Of a stretch of DNA of 64,000 nucleotides, positions 1-12,800 are shown piece after piece. The notes below the pieces were generated by a model. It was not told where the DNA came from. It did not search any database and was given only the letters and a program-made list of their open reading frames with translations. Made by a program: the position numbers and the translations under genes. Origin of the DNA: Morella rubra (Eukaryota; Streptophyta; Magnoliopsida; Fagales; Myricaceae); NCBI GenBank assembly GCA_003952965.2, contig CM025850.1:4589294-4653293 (forward strand). The letters are read 5' to 3'. The number at the start of each line of letters is the position of its first letter. Position 1 is the stretch's first letter.

Positions 1-2589
1 AGGGTAAAAACGAGGCATTGACACATTGATAACTTGACAAGTGGAGATAATCAAGCTTGTTCAGCTTTTGCAAATAGAAAAACTTAAAAGGGATCATCAT
101 GGAAAACCGTCGGTACGATTACTATATTTCAAAAGAATGTATTACGGAATTGTGATCCACAGTCCTTAATGATAATAGACAGTTACCCGCTTGACACTCC
201 CCAGGCGGCAGGCCCACCCCTAAAACATGGGACAAAAGCCTAATTTTACTTAGGTCCCTCCCAATAAAAAAGAAAAAGAAACACCCCTGTCGATTCTTGG
301 ACATCATGCTGCAGCCACGAAATTTGTAAGACAGCACAGAGCAATTGGCTGACCAATTAGCGTGTTCATTGCTCATATCTAACATTCGTTTGCATCCATA
401 TAACGCTCTTGTTATAGCCGTCTGATAAGCAAGAGATGATTCTGAAAGAAAAAACAAACAGAGCTTTACTTCTTCTACAATATATAGGATATATATATTT
501 GGATCGATGTTAATTTACGGGGTAAAACCATTCGATCCCTTATGGATGGAAACATATGAAAACATGCATCATTCTTGCGAGAATATATATATATAGGATG
601 ATGTTAATTTGTACCTCGAAAAACCTCTCTATTAAACTCTAATTTCCCATTTTTTTAATGCATTTAGTCACATGATATTTCTATGCAGTAATTAAGTTCT
701 GCATATTTTGTATCTTGAAATTGGAAAGGTCTAGCTGATCTAACACCACTCCCTGTAATGCTAGAAATGGAACAACAATCACAACCCATCCCCTACGTTT
801 GCCAACTTTTTCTATGAAAAAATTATTTAAAATGGCCAAACTTTTGTAATGCATGCCATAATTAGTCACTTGATATTTCTATTCAGTAATTAAGTTCTCC
901 ATCTGCCTTACAATAGAATTCTCTGCTTTAAGCGACCTATTTAAACGATTCGATCTCTGTGTCGGTGAGGGTTATATAGGCTTGGTTTTACGAATTGGTA
1001 ACATTAAATTTATTCCAAGCAAACTAATTGTTCAGCTTGATCTTAAGCATGTTACCACAAATAGTAAAAACAGGAAGCTTACTGGCAGTTTGTCTGTCTA
1101 TAGAAATAGTACCACAAAGATATTCATTGATATTTTTTTTCAGAGTACAAAGATAATTCATTGACAAAGAGATAAAACAGTACAAATTTAGAGAACATTC
1201 TTTATATCCCACGTTGCCACGTGGCAATCATGTCCATCATGGAAGAGGAATATTTGAGAAAACAACTTAGAATTTCAACTGTGCTGCTAATGAATGATGG
1301 AAGAGGGAAGACAACTTTGACATTTTGTAGAACGTTAGAGGACAGGGTTATTCATGTTTGTGCACTTTTCCTTCCCCTTGTGTTTTGCTTTTCCACGTGA
1401 TTTTCTCCTCAAAAAACAAAAGAAATCAATGAAAAGTGTTCAACAGAAAATTGAGTGGCAAAAAATAATGAAAGCAGTCATCCAATCATCATTATCTTCG
1501 TTGACACCAAGAAATTGACAACCTCAAGCGAACGCTGAGTGAAGGAAAGGATATATATGCCGCCTCGCGATTTAGATATATAAAGTGGTAAGGTACAAGT
1601 TAGGTAGCATGCATCCATGTTTGCTATATATGTATAAAGAGATCAGAGAGGGAGAGAGATCAAGAGAGAGGGAGAGAGAGGGAAAGAGATCTAGAGAGGG
1701 GGAGAGATAGGGAGAGAGATCTAGAGAGGGGGAGAGAGGGAGAAAGGGGGAGGGGGTATTTGGGTGAAGGCTGTTGACATATAAAATTTTGATGGAAGAA
1801 ATGATGTATGTTTTCTTTACATCATGATTAGGTCTTGCCCAAACAGGCCATATTATCATTAATCCTCTACCATCAATCATATCTCTTTTCCTAATTGTAT
1901 GGCCTCTATTCTTTGCCAGTATATATTATGGTAACATCATATATATTATGATACAAAAGCTCACGTAATCAAAACTCAAATCTGTCTTAGTTAAAGGTAT
2001 ATAGGAGATCGCTTTCTTGATAACCCGATTGATTTATATATGTTCTCGACTAATTTCCCTCTCATACTGCAGCCGATGGAGCGATTCCTGTTAGGATTAC
2101 ACCATGTCCTACATTAATAAAGCTTATGATCATCGTAATTACGTAAAGACAAAACATTTCGCAGGGAAGACATAACTTTTAACTAGCGGACCTAGCTATA
2201 TAACATAATATGCTTTCACCCATCAAATGGTTAAGTATGTTGCTTTCAACAATGGACGTCACTGTATCTGTACATACTAAGGAACTTAAGTAAGCTTTTA
2301 TTTATTATTTGTATAAGAAAAGTAATCCACTTGGGAGCAAGTTAGATCAAGCTTGAAAGCTACCAAAGCACTCAAGAGATCAGTGGTCCTCTTATGAGTA
2401 AACCTCACGTTAAATTTCCAGCACACCTTTCTCTCTCCCTCCAAGCATCCTCCTCCTACATAGATAATACAGCCAAATTGAGTGAAACAGGTATTCTTTC
2501 CAGAAACGGAGAACCAAATATAAGGAAGCTAGCACCCAAGCTCCATGGTTGAGGTCTGCATTTGAGGGGACGGGCTGAGGAATACTACG
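1..2589. other. Spacer and upstream region of the MYB gene
   Basis: No open frame here looks like a protein I know. The stretch is AT-rich with many TATATA runs. It contains a purine-rich minisatellite (1640-1760, separate entry). The last few hundred bases before 2590 should include the MYB promoter and 5' UTR, but I cannot fix a TATA box or a transcription start. A 111-residue minus-strand frame at 122-457 has no recognisable domain, and I do not treat it as a gene. Confidence 0.6.
1640..1760. repeat. GA-rich minisatellite
   Basis: About 120 bases of almost pure purine on the plus strand, built from GAGAGGGAGA-like units. A longer unit of about 30 bases, beginning GAGATCTAGAGAGGGGGAGA, occurs twice in a row near 1686-1745. 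It lies about 850 bases upstream of the MYB start codon. Such tracts vary in length between individuals, and GAGA-type tracts can bind BBR/BPC factors, but any regulatory role here is inference. Confidence 0.85.
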
Positions 2590-3683
2590 ATGGGCCATCA
2601 CTGCTGCAGCAAACAGAAAGTCAAGAGGGGGTTATGGTCTCCTGAAGAAGATGAGAAACTCATCAAACATATAACTACCCATGGTCACGGTTCATGGAGT
2701 TCAGTTCCAAAGCTTGCAGGTATCTGTATATAGTTTCTTTCCCAATATGAACTCATAATTCTTGTTCTTAACATCTTTTCCAGATGGGTTAACTCTTGCT
2801 GAGGTCCTGAACTGCAGGCTTGGAGAGGTGCGGAAAGAGTTGCAGGTTAAGATGGATAAATTATTTGAGACCAGATCTAAAGAGGGGTTCATTTTCTGCA
2901 CAAGAAGAGAGAATCATCCTTGATGTTCATAGGATCCTTGGCAACAGATGGGCACAGATAGCCAAGCATTTACCAGGTAGAACAGACAATGAGGTCAAGA
3001 ACTTCTGGAACTCTTGCGTTAAGAAAAAGCTCATTGCTCAAGGGTTGGATCCCAACACTCACAATCTCCTTCCTTCTCATAAAACTAAAAACATTCATAA
3101 CAAGGGGTGTAACTCTTCTCATCCCAAACTCACTTCAGTTTTCTCCGTAAATTCACAAGCGAAAGACGCAGCTTCCATGGACATGAACCCCCCATTTTCG
3201 ACATTACTTTCTATTCTTCCTACAGGTAACAACGTTTCCAGCGCTCACTTTTCCCATGATAGTCCAACCATACCAATCTATGAACACCGAAACCCTAATC
3301 TTGTCTGGACAAACCAAGAACAAAATCCATACGGTTTCATGGAGTCCTCAATGGGAAGTATCCAAATCTCTTCTCCTCCCTCAAATCCATCTGGATTTGG
3401 AATTGTTGAAGAGAACCTCCTCTGGAGCAGTAGTAGCCTTCAGCCTGTTGAACTCAACAGACAAGATCATGAGATGTTGCCGCCACAGCAGCAAGAGAAG
3501 CCACAACAAGAGAAGGCCAGCGGGCTGGAAATTGAGAAGACAGATATATTGACTAGTGAGCAGATCATGGATGCTTCATTTGGGAGCTCTAACTTTGGTT
3601 TTGATTTTTTGGAGTCCCCGGTAATGCCTTGTGGTATGTATTATAATACGAGTACAGTGGATGAATTTGCATGGTATTATTAG
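2590..3683 (+). CDS. R2R3-MYB transcription factor, MYB26/MYB67-like
   Basis: Two exons, 2590-2719 and 2818-3683, with a 98-base GT-AG intron in phase 1, encode 331 residues. The N-terminus [20 protein letters not shown] leads into R2 with Trp16, Trp36 and Trp56. R3 has Phe69, Trp88 and Trp107 and ends in the helix with [13 protein letters not shown]. The first intron falls at the usual R2 position, but the second intron found in R3 of most R2R3-MYB genes is absent. The C-terminal half is rich in Ser, Asn and Gln and ends in an acidic-aromatic tail (DEFAWYY), possibly an activation segment. The N-terminus resembles the MYB26/MYB67 branch, whose Arabidopsis member MYB26 controls secondary thickening in the anther endothecium. 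Assignment to that branch rather than the MYB61/MYB86 group is tentative; the R2R3-MYB call is firm. The final ~100 bases are repeated just after the stop. Confidence 0.93.
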
Positions 3684-3807
3684 CTCCCCTCTAATTCCCT
3701 CTTTATACGGAGCTCTCTAACTTTGGTTCTGATTTTGTGCAGTCTACTCTGATGCCTTGTGGTATGTATTATAATGTGACTCCGATAAATCAACTTGCAT
3801 GGGATTC
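3584..3807 (+). repeat. Tandem repeat of the MYB 3' coding end
   Basis: The last coding segment (3584-3683) is repeated right after the stop codon at 3710-3807. A 24-base core is identical (3624-3647 and 3752-3775), and the surrounding match is weaker. The second copy carries a 2-base insertion near its start and several substitutions, including one that leaves TTTTGTGCAG, a good splice acceptor, at 3742. The first copy contains CCGGTAATG, a possible donor at 3621, in the same phase. The second copy is most simply a relic in the 3' UTR. Confidence 0.8.
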
Positions 3808-5105
3808 TCCCCCCCTCCCCTTTCTTTCCCGCTGTTTCGTGTCGTATTATTTGTTTTTTATTCGTCAAGTAGCTAGTTTATCTCTTCTTGTCCTAATTGC
3901 AAAAAATTTCCCAAAAGGAACACTTGTTGGTGATGAGTACTGGGTTCGTTGTCTCTCGTTAGATCTCTGCCTTTCCGTGCTACATGCATGTAGTCTGCTC
4001 CACTTTTTTCCTTATATGGCTTTCTTGGGAGTTAATTTTTTAGTTCTGAGCAATCCAGATATCTGCAGATGCTAGGATCTTTCTTTTGTTTTTATTTGTT
4101 TTTTTGATGCGTACGTAAAGCCAGCTCCACTAAGAAACTCACTTAATTAAATTAAATATATATTATGTTAATTACCGTGTCTTCTTTTGAAAATTAAACA
4201 TTTCAGATCTGCTAGTTTACCGCTTAAAAGTTTTTCCAAAGCTAGCATATGCATTTGATCATGATCTAAACCAAACGGCCCCCATGGGAAACAACTTAAC
4301 CATGCGATCTTCTATGAAAGGAAAAAAAAAAAAAGAGTCTATTTAGCATTTTCAAAACAAAATATTCTATCATCCTCCCCCCTATACGTACGTAGCTGCA
4401 TTAGCTACATGGCCGAAACCAACGTTGATCATGATTCAAATGACAAATACGTACAAATTAACCAATCAATATTGCATGCATCAACAGCCCCATCAGTACG
4501 TATGTGGTAATATTTTTGCCAATAGATAATATCTACTGATTCCAGAAAAGTACAAAAATTAAAATTAAATAAAAAATTAAACATGTTAAAAAAAATGTGC
4601 GACCTGGTAGATATTACAAATTAACGATAGTAACACCATCACTCCATCAGTGTAATGCAGGTCTCCTCGATCCTGTTACATCATGTCCAGCGGGATAATT
4701 AAGCTTCTCCTAAGGGCAACCTTAAAAATCGTCTAATACATAGCTCATAGTTTATCGTTGCATATATTCTTACTCGGAATCTAGATTAAAGCTTTAAGCT
4801 AAGAAATATCACAACTATCGTCGGCCTGGTCATTCATCACCGCTAGAAGCCATATATATATATATAATCCGAATCAATGCGTGCATTTGTTCATGCATAA
4901 TTTGATCACCAAATTTCAGTTGAAATTAATTAGCATGATCATTAAGGCAAATTGATCCCTGTCTGTTAGGAACTCGGGCCATGAGGGGAAATTAGGCTCA
5001 GGAAGTAAGTTGGCGGAAGCTCATAAGAATATATATATATATGTACATATAATTACCATCTCCCGGGGGAAATTAAGAGAAAAAAAGGTCGGTGGATAAG
5101 TATAT
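3808..5105. other. Spacer downstream of the MYB gene
   Basis: AT-rich non-coding sequence. The start presumably holds the MYB 3' UTR and polyadenylation region. I see no conserved open frame, RNA gene or clear transposable element up to the MITE at 5106. Confidence 0.5.
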
Positions 5106-5336
5106 CTGGGGCATGTTCGTTTTCATCATTTTTGTAGGATTTGAATCCTACTTTTATTTTTACAATCCAAATATCATAACATACACGCATTTTTATACAA
5201 CACTTTATTACTTTTTCTACACACACCAATCCCTTTTAACAACTTCTACACGCATTTTTATACAACTTTAACACCACCTAAATATTCACAATTTCATCAG
5301 AATCCTAAAAAAAACATGAAAACGAACATGCCCCTG
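5106..5336. mobile_element. MITE with 19-bp terminal inverted repeats, copy 1
   Basis: The left end GGGGCATGTTCGTTTTCAT (5108-5126) is the exact reverse complement of the right end (5316-5334). The element is about 230 bases, AT-rich and non-coding, so it needs a transposase supplied elsewhere. CTG flanks both sides if the element is taken as GGGCATG...CATGCCC, giving a possible 3-base target duplication. The size, ends and 3-base duplication suggest a PIF/Harbinger-type MITE, though that group usually duplicates TAA or TTA, so the superfamily is uncertain. A shorter relative lies at 57655-57734. Confidence 0.8.
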
Positions 5337-6825
5337 GTTTTCGAAAGCAATCAATTAGGCCGCATGCCCGACCTTTTGTTTGCTGGTAATTCTAAGTCAA
5401 AGGCAGATTATCTACCAGAGATAAAATGGTTAATTAGGTTTTGAGTACTACTAATTTTCTAAGTCTAACTTCCAGCTTTTGTGCTGTTAATTGATTTATG
5501 ATTCTACTACGTACATTTAAGCAAACCCTGGCCTCATGAGGAATTGCCAATAATATTCAAGCATTTTTCCATTAGTAGTGCATGTTCTTATAACGCCCTT
5601 TTCCCTTATTAATCATTGACTTTCCGATCGAGATAGTCAACTCAAGAATATTTTAACACAATCCCCATCAGTTTTGGGTAAACCTATCAATTTTCTTTAT
5701 AATTTCTTCCTCGATCTTTCTGGTCATTTTCAGTACTACTTTTCAAATGTTTTTCCAACTAGATCTGTCATCAACCCTAGAAGAAAATAAACAACAATTA
5801 TTTGAGTCTAATCTTTCATGAGAAATGAATTTCAATATATAAGGCAAAGATTACGTCCTGTAACTTAATAATAGTACTCTTCAATCTACTATTAATTAAA
5901 TAAAAAAGATATTTTTTATATAAAAAAATTATCCGAAAATTATAGTTTCTCTGAAGTTAGATCAGATCTTCAGGATTTTTAAAATCCCAGTTTATAACTT
6001 TTCCAACAAATTTGTGATAGAAATCATATAGACTTAATTATAAGTATGTGCTCGATCCTAAAGTCATCGAAGAAAGAAGCATTGGTTGGCCCATCAAGAT
6101 GGCGACGAACCTGCAATACGACCAAGTGAACCTCTTAGACCACGGGCTTAGCCTTTTGTAGCCCAGGAAAGACCTCTACGGGCCCTCCACGGTCACCAAT
6201 CTCAATGGGCTAACTCTTTTTTTCTTTCTAATATTTATTTTTCGAAAAACTTGGCCCTGTTGTGATCGTATATTTTCATAATTAATACATTAGAACAATT
6301 TTGCTTACAAAATTATATTTTTTTTTATTTTTTATTTTTTAGCATAGAATTTAATAAGTAACTATCACAAAAAATATATAATTTTGTATGTGATTATTGA
6401 TGTTAGGTGGCTTTAAAAAAAAAAAAAAAAAAAAAGAAAAAGAAAGAAGAAAAGTACCTTCCATTCTTCAAATGGGACGGGTCGTTTGATTTATATGGTT
6501 CGAGTCGTTCGACCGCTTCAGCACAAGCAGGTTTTGAATTTGCTCTGTTTCCTTGAGCTTAGAGCTTAGACGCCTCCACCGCCATCTCTTACCGTGTTTT
6601 GCTCTAAAACAACGCACTCCGGCTTTCTGTTTCCTCTCTAGCTCTAGATTACCGGGCCGAAGCTATGCCCCAACGTACTTTCCCGGTCTCCTCCTTGAAT
6701 ACCGTTTACCTTGTTGGGTTTACCAATTTACTTTTAATTCTTCTTGTATTTTATCTGGGTTCGTTTAAATTCAGCTTTTTGTTATTGTTAATGGTGGCAG
6801 TAATCTAATACATGTGAAGTTATAT
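5337..6825. other. Spacer and upstream region of the DCAF4-like gene
   Basis: AT-rich spacer with a long A tract at 6415-6436. A TGGGCT motif at 6206-6211 resembles the site II elements common in promoters of plant housekeeping genes. The segment 6480-6825 probably holds the transcription start and 5' UTR of the WD40 gene. No protein-coding gene is visible. Confidence 0.5.
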
Positions 6826-9800
6826 ATGGCAGATCTTCCTGGATTCTATTATGATGCGGACAAGAACCGTTACTTCCCTTTAAAAGGCCCAATACCCGGC
6901 TCTTTTCGTACGTCGTCTTCTTCTTCGTCTTCTTCGACCACTACTCAAAAACCAGACCAAAAGTTCCCTCGGGTATGCTATTTCCTACATGTTTATGCTG
7001 AAATTTAAGAAGATGGTATGTCGGACAGAGTTTAAGTGTCAAGGGTTTGCTGTTGTTGTTAATTCTTGTATCCAGTGGCTCATTTTAAGCAGGCTCTGCT
7101 CTCTCTCTCTCTCTCTCCCTTTTTTTTTTTTTATCTTACTAGTAGTTCTTTGTTCAATTGTGACAACAGATTCCTAGGCTCGTTCTGACTCATTATATCA
7201 CAGGCCACGAACTTATCAAGGAGAACTGGCATAAGAGCATCTAAGCTGCTTCATTTTAGGGAGTTATATGGTAATGTTATTCCCTTCAGCAAAGGAAAGT
7301 GCAACTTCAAGGAGGAATTCCAAAAGATTCATGTTTCACAACCTGTTGTATGTATCGAAGACTGCAGATGTTATTGCTTTTCCAGCTTTCATTCTCCCCT
7401 GTTAAATCATGGTTCTTACTTTTCTCTAGTTTATCATAACAAGTGGAAGTTGTTGGAATCTTGGGAAACATAAGCACATCTAAGTACAGGCTTTGGACAT
7501 TTAAATGTAATGCGTATTGTGATCCGTTATGATGGTACCCCTCAATGAGGGAATTTGTTTAAATGAGTGATTTGGTTTCTTCCTTTGCTCATTTTCTTCA
7601 CTTATCTTTTGAACATCGCACCTTATGAGTTGAGATTCTCGGAATGGGCTCAATTGCCACTTTTGTAGAGAGGTAGTGCCCCTTCCCCTTTCCAAAGTGG
7701 GGGTCTTCAGCTTAACGCTTGGGAACTGAGAGTTTTGTGCCCCGGGGGGGAGTGGACTGCCCAATTGTGTAGCCTAATGTTTCTACTGATTGCAGTGGGA
7801 AGAAAAACGTAAATACAAAAGCAGGCTTCATTAGAGGACAATATCAAAGACCAAAGGATTATAAGCGTTTACTGTCTCTTATTGGTATAGAGCTACTGTT
7901 GTGATGGGTAGCATATGTAGACAATGCAGACTATTTGCTTTAGCCACGACAATGAAGTCTATTGCAATCGAACAAGGTCCTCTATGTCTACGATTGTGCT
8001 TGCTTGTCTTACATAGCGTTTGTGAAGTAAATTTTACTAAAATTTTATAACCAAACACTATGTAAATGTTATGGCTGCAAAAGAACTCTTTTGTACTTGA
8101 GAACAATTTTCTTTTGGTCCTGTTGTCAGTGATTGGACATGATGAAACATGGACTGATTTCCTACTTGGCATTTTGAAACCGTATTTGAGTGGCAATCCA
8201 TCACATCTCATAAAGAGTTGTGGGTTTAACATCATTCCCTCTTTTGCTTTTATTCGGTTGCAACCTAGGGAAGTAGACATGAAGAATTGTGATTCCAAAG
8301 ATTTTTTATCTTATGTTCTCTCTACAAATCACCTAAAAGATTTCATTCCCTCTTTGCTTTTATTCAGTTGCAACGTATGGTAGTAGACATGAAGAATTGT
8401 GATTCCAAAGATTGTTTATCTTATGTTCTCCCTACAAATCACCCAAAATATTTCCTCTGAATGTCACATCTAATGTCAACTTTCACTGTATCATCTATTT
8501 CAATCTAATTGTGTAGCAGTGACATCTTCAGATGAGTGATTACTCATAGCATATAATTGATATAAGGTTGCCAGAGATTGTATCTTAAAGTCATGAATGA
8601 AATGGTCTATGAGACTTTGAAGAAATTTACTAATTGCATTGAACTTTATCATTTTAGGATAGTTACTATTTTCTGAACACTGCAGGTTTGGAAGTATAGT
8701 GAAACAGATAAGATTGCTGATGGTGCTTTGGAACAGATCCATGTCAACGTACAGACACCCGAGGGTCAGACTGAAACGGATGTTCTCTTGACAGGCGGTG
8801 TGAATGGCTCCTTGAGGTATAACACCCCCCCCCTCCAAAAAAAAAAATGCAGCATGTATGGAACAATCATTTCCAGTTGAGGTTTTGCAATAAGCTTTGG
8901 CCCATGTGAATAAGTATCTACTGAGTTCTGGGTTCCGAGATTCTAGAAGTTGCATAGCTTAGATTGGTTAACAGCTCATGCATTATTGTCGCGTGAGCTG
9001 CATTATGAAATGAAACATCCCTTTTTAAGCAACCAGCATTGTAACCTATGTGAGTCGCACAGACTAGGGTTAGGTAACTTGTACTAGACGGAAGAAAAAG
9101 CAGAAGTGACTAGTTGAGTAACTTGAGGATATCGGATTAGTTGAGTAATAAAATGCAGATGGACAGTGATTTTGTTGTTATCTGAAAAGAGAGAGTGAAG
9201 GGACCATGAGGATCCAATTTTTTGAATTTGCAGATGCATATTTCAGTCTATAGTCTTTTTGGATTTTGATCACCATCATCATGGGACAAATATTGGTATT
9301 GATTTGGGAGTTTAAGCACTCATCAGTACTACAACTTAAATGGATCTATGGTGGTGTTGGTAGAAGTGGATTGCCCATGAGCTTGAGTTGTCTGTACTTT
9401 CAGAGGATATTCTCGCATAAGGAGGTGGAGTTGGAGGAACTTAGTATTCTTCCCTTTTTTCACCTTCTATCTTAGGCACAAACATATATATAAACTATTA
9501 GATACTTTTTTGGAACTTGTTGATTATTTGTTTCTGTACATTCTCAAAAGTGTACCCTATTTCTTTGAAGTTTGTGGGGGCAATGATAAAGCATGGCAAA
9601 AACGGTAAACGAAAATATTACTCATATAGAATTTCATATATCTGAAACTTTAAATGACATCTTCGCCGCTGATGCCATGATGGTCTTCTAATCCTTTAGT
9701 TTCTGTCATACTTGACTGTGGGATCAAGTTCTGCTTGGCTTTTCTACAGTGGATCGCCAATAACTTGGTTGTGGTACTCTAGGCCTCTAATGTGGTTCTG

Positions 9801-12800
9801 TTGTCATGGTCCGTTGACTGCCCTTCCTTTGTACACTCGTAACAAGTATTCTCCTTGCCTTCGAAGTTCGCCCTAAGGGCTTGTGCAAAACTAGCATCCT
9901 TAGTGATGATTATTTAGAAGTACTACTTTTTGGAGTACAGATTGATGCTCACATTTTTTAAATCCTAAATTTTTTATTTTTGGTTTTTATTATGAGTTAA
10001 CTAGGACTTTTCTTCAATAGTTCTGCAAATTGTTGTTTTTTTATACTTTCTGTATCAGGACATGTTTCAATGTTATTTTGTATGGTCTTTCTGTCAATGA
10101 ACTTCGTATGGTGTTTATACATAATGAGTCCATTACAAGTCATTGCACATGAAGTTTGGTACTTTCGCAGTTTTGTTGAAGTTGGAAAAGTTACACCTCA
10201 TTTTGATTACGGGATTAAATGCATGCCAGATCGTGTGTGGCCTTCCAGTAATTTAAAAGAGGCATACTGTGGTAGAATTCCTGGGCATCTACGGAGACTG
10301 GCAGGTGCTTCATTACAAATGGCATCAAATGTATCCTGCATAAAATCGTTCAGAAAGCAGACTTCCACGATAGATGATGGTTCAAACTTCCAGGATGCGC
10401 TGTATCTTTTCATATTTAAGACTTTGACAAATTCTTGCTATATTGGTTCATCTGTTTACTCTGCCATCTACCACTAATTAACTCCTGAGAAATTGGATAA
10501 TTTGCAACCCTTAGTATATTTATCACAAGTGATTTCTTCGAAATTGGTTAGCAGATTGGAGATCTGTTGGTGATGCCCGCCACCTTTGGATTCAACGTCC
10601 CAGAAGTCAATCTAATTATCGTCTTCTTGTGCAGAATTAGTAGTTTTATTTTTAACTCCTTATAAATTTGTCTGACGACTTCTTTTGGAGCACTGGTTTG
10701 GTATGTTGTTCCTATCATAACCTTTTTCTGGACATCACACAGTGAGATCTATTTAGGATGCTGTCATTGGATCCTCAACTCTCTTCTAGGTGTTACTTGA
10801 TTCAGGGTTTGATAGGTTATTTGGTGCCACTTTTGGGATACCCTCTCGTACGCCGCATACCAACACTATTTTTGGTGCTGAAACAGGAAACTATTACCCT
10901 TGACTTACCCCAGAAACATCACGTGGACAAACTCAACGAACCATTAGATCTCAGTTCAAGTGCTAAAGCCGAAGTACATGTTGATTGCACCATTTGGACT
11001 GCAGATTTCCAGGCTGTGATTGGCAAGGTCCTTAACTGCCTTTAGCTTAGCTTAAGCAGTATTGGGTATCATACCTGTGGACTTGGGGCATGTTAATGTG
11101 ATTACATCACGTGTGGAGTTCTGGGTTCCGAGATTACTAAGAGTGAGTTCAAATATGCCAGATTGGTTCAACAGCCTCCTATTAATGGTTGATCTATTTT
11201 GTTCGATGTCAGATGTCTGCATAATAGTGATATATGAAACTTCTCCAATCTTTGTTCAACCCATTGTAACCTGATGTGAGTCGCACAGACAGGGTTAGGT
11301 AACTTGTACTAGACGGAAGAAAAAGCAGAAGTGACTAGTTGAGTCTTGAGGATATCGGATTAGTTGAGTAATAAAATGCAGATGGACAGTGATTTTGTTG
11401 TTATCTGAAAAGAGAGAGTGAAGGGACCATGAGGATCCAATTTTTTGAATTTGCAGATGCATATTTCAGTCTATAGTCTTTTTTGGATTTTGATCACCAT
11501 CATCATGGGACAAATATTGGTATTGATTTGGGAGTTTAAGCACTCATCAGTACTACAACTTAAATGGATCTATGGTGGTGTTGGTAGAAGTGGATTGCCC
11601 ATGAGCTTGAGTTGTCTGTACTTTCAGAGGATATTCTCGCATAAGGAGGTGGAGTTGGAGGAACTTAGTATTCTTCCCTTTTTTCACCTTCTATCTTAGG
11701 CACAAAACATATATATAAACTATTAGATACTTTTTTGGAACTTGTTGATTATTTGTTTCTGTACATTCTCAAAAGTGTACCCTATTTCTTTGAAGTTTGT
11801 GGGGGCAATGATAAAGCATGGCAAAAATGGTAAACGAAAATATTACTCATATAGAATTTCATATATCTGAAACTTTAAATGACATCTTCGCCGCTGATGC
11901 CATGATGGTCTTCTAATCCTTTAGTTTCTGTCATACTTGACTGTGGGATCAAGTTCTGCTTGGTTTTTCTACAGTGGATCGCCAATAACTTGGTTGTGGT
12001 ACTCTAGGCCTCTAATGTGGTTCTGTTGTCATGGTCCGTTGACTGCCCTTCCTTTGTACACTCGTAACAAGTATTCTCCTTGCCTTCAAAGTTCGCCCTA
12101 AGGGCTTGTGCAAAACTAGCATCCTTAGTGATGATTATTTAGAAGTACTACTTTTTGGAGTACAGATTGATGCTCACATTTTTTAAATCCTAAATTTTTT
12201 ATTTTTGGTTTTTATTATGAGTTAACTAGGACTTTTCTTCAATAGTTCTGCAAATTGTTGTTTTTTTATACTTGCTGTATCAGGACATGTTTCAATGTTA
12301 TTTTGTATGGTCTTTCTGTCAATGAACTTCGTATGGTGTTTATACATAATGAGTCCATTACAAGTCATTGCACATGAAGTTTGGTACTTTCGCAGTTTTG
12401 TTGAAGTTGGAAAAGTTACACCTCATTTTGATTACGGGATTAAATGCATGCCAGATCGTGTGTGGCCTTCCAGTAATTTAAAAGAGGCATACTGTGGTAG
12501 AATTCCTGGGCATCTACGGAGACTGGCAGGTGCTTCATTACAAATGGCATCAAATGTATCCTGCATAAAATCGTTCAGAAAGCAGACTTCCACGATAGAT
12601 GATGGTTCAAACTTCCAGGATGCGCTGTATCTTTTCATATTTAAGACTTTGAAAAATTCTTGCTATATTGGTTCATCTGTTTACTCTGCCATCTACCACT
12701 AATTAACTCCTGAGAAATTGGATAATTTGCAACCCTTAGTATATTTATCACAAGTGATTTCTTCGAAATTGGTTAGCAGATTGGAGATCTGTTGGTGATG

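Noticed and set aside
122..457. A 111-residue minus-strand open frame
   Set aside because: It has no recognisable domain, a Phe run from an A tract, and no splice or homology support. It looks like a chance frame.
9266..9475. A 69-residue open frame repeated at 11445-11699
   Set aside because: It lies in an intron of the DCAF4-like gene, and is repeated only because the region is duplicated. No domain is visible.
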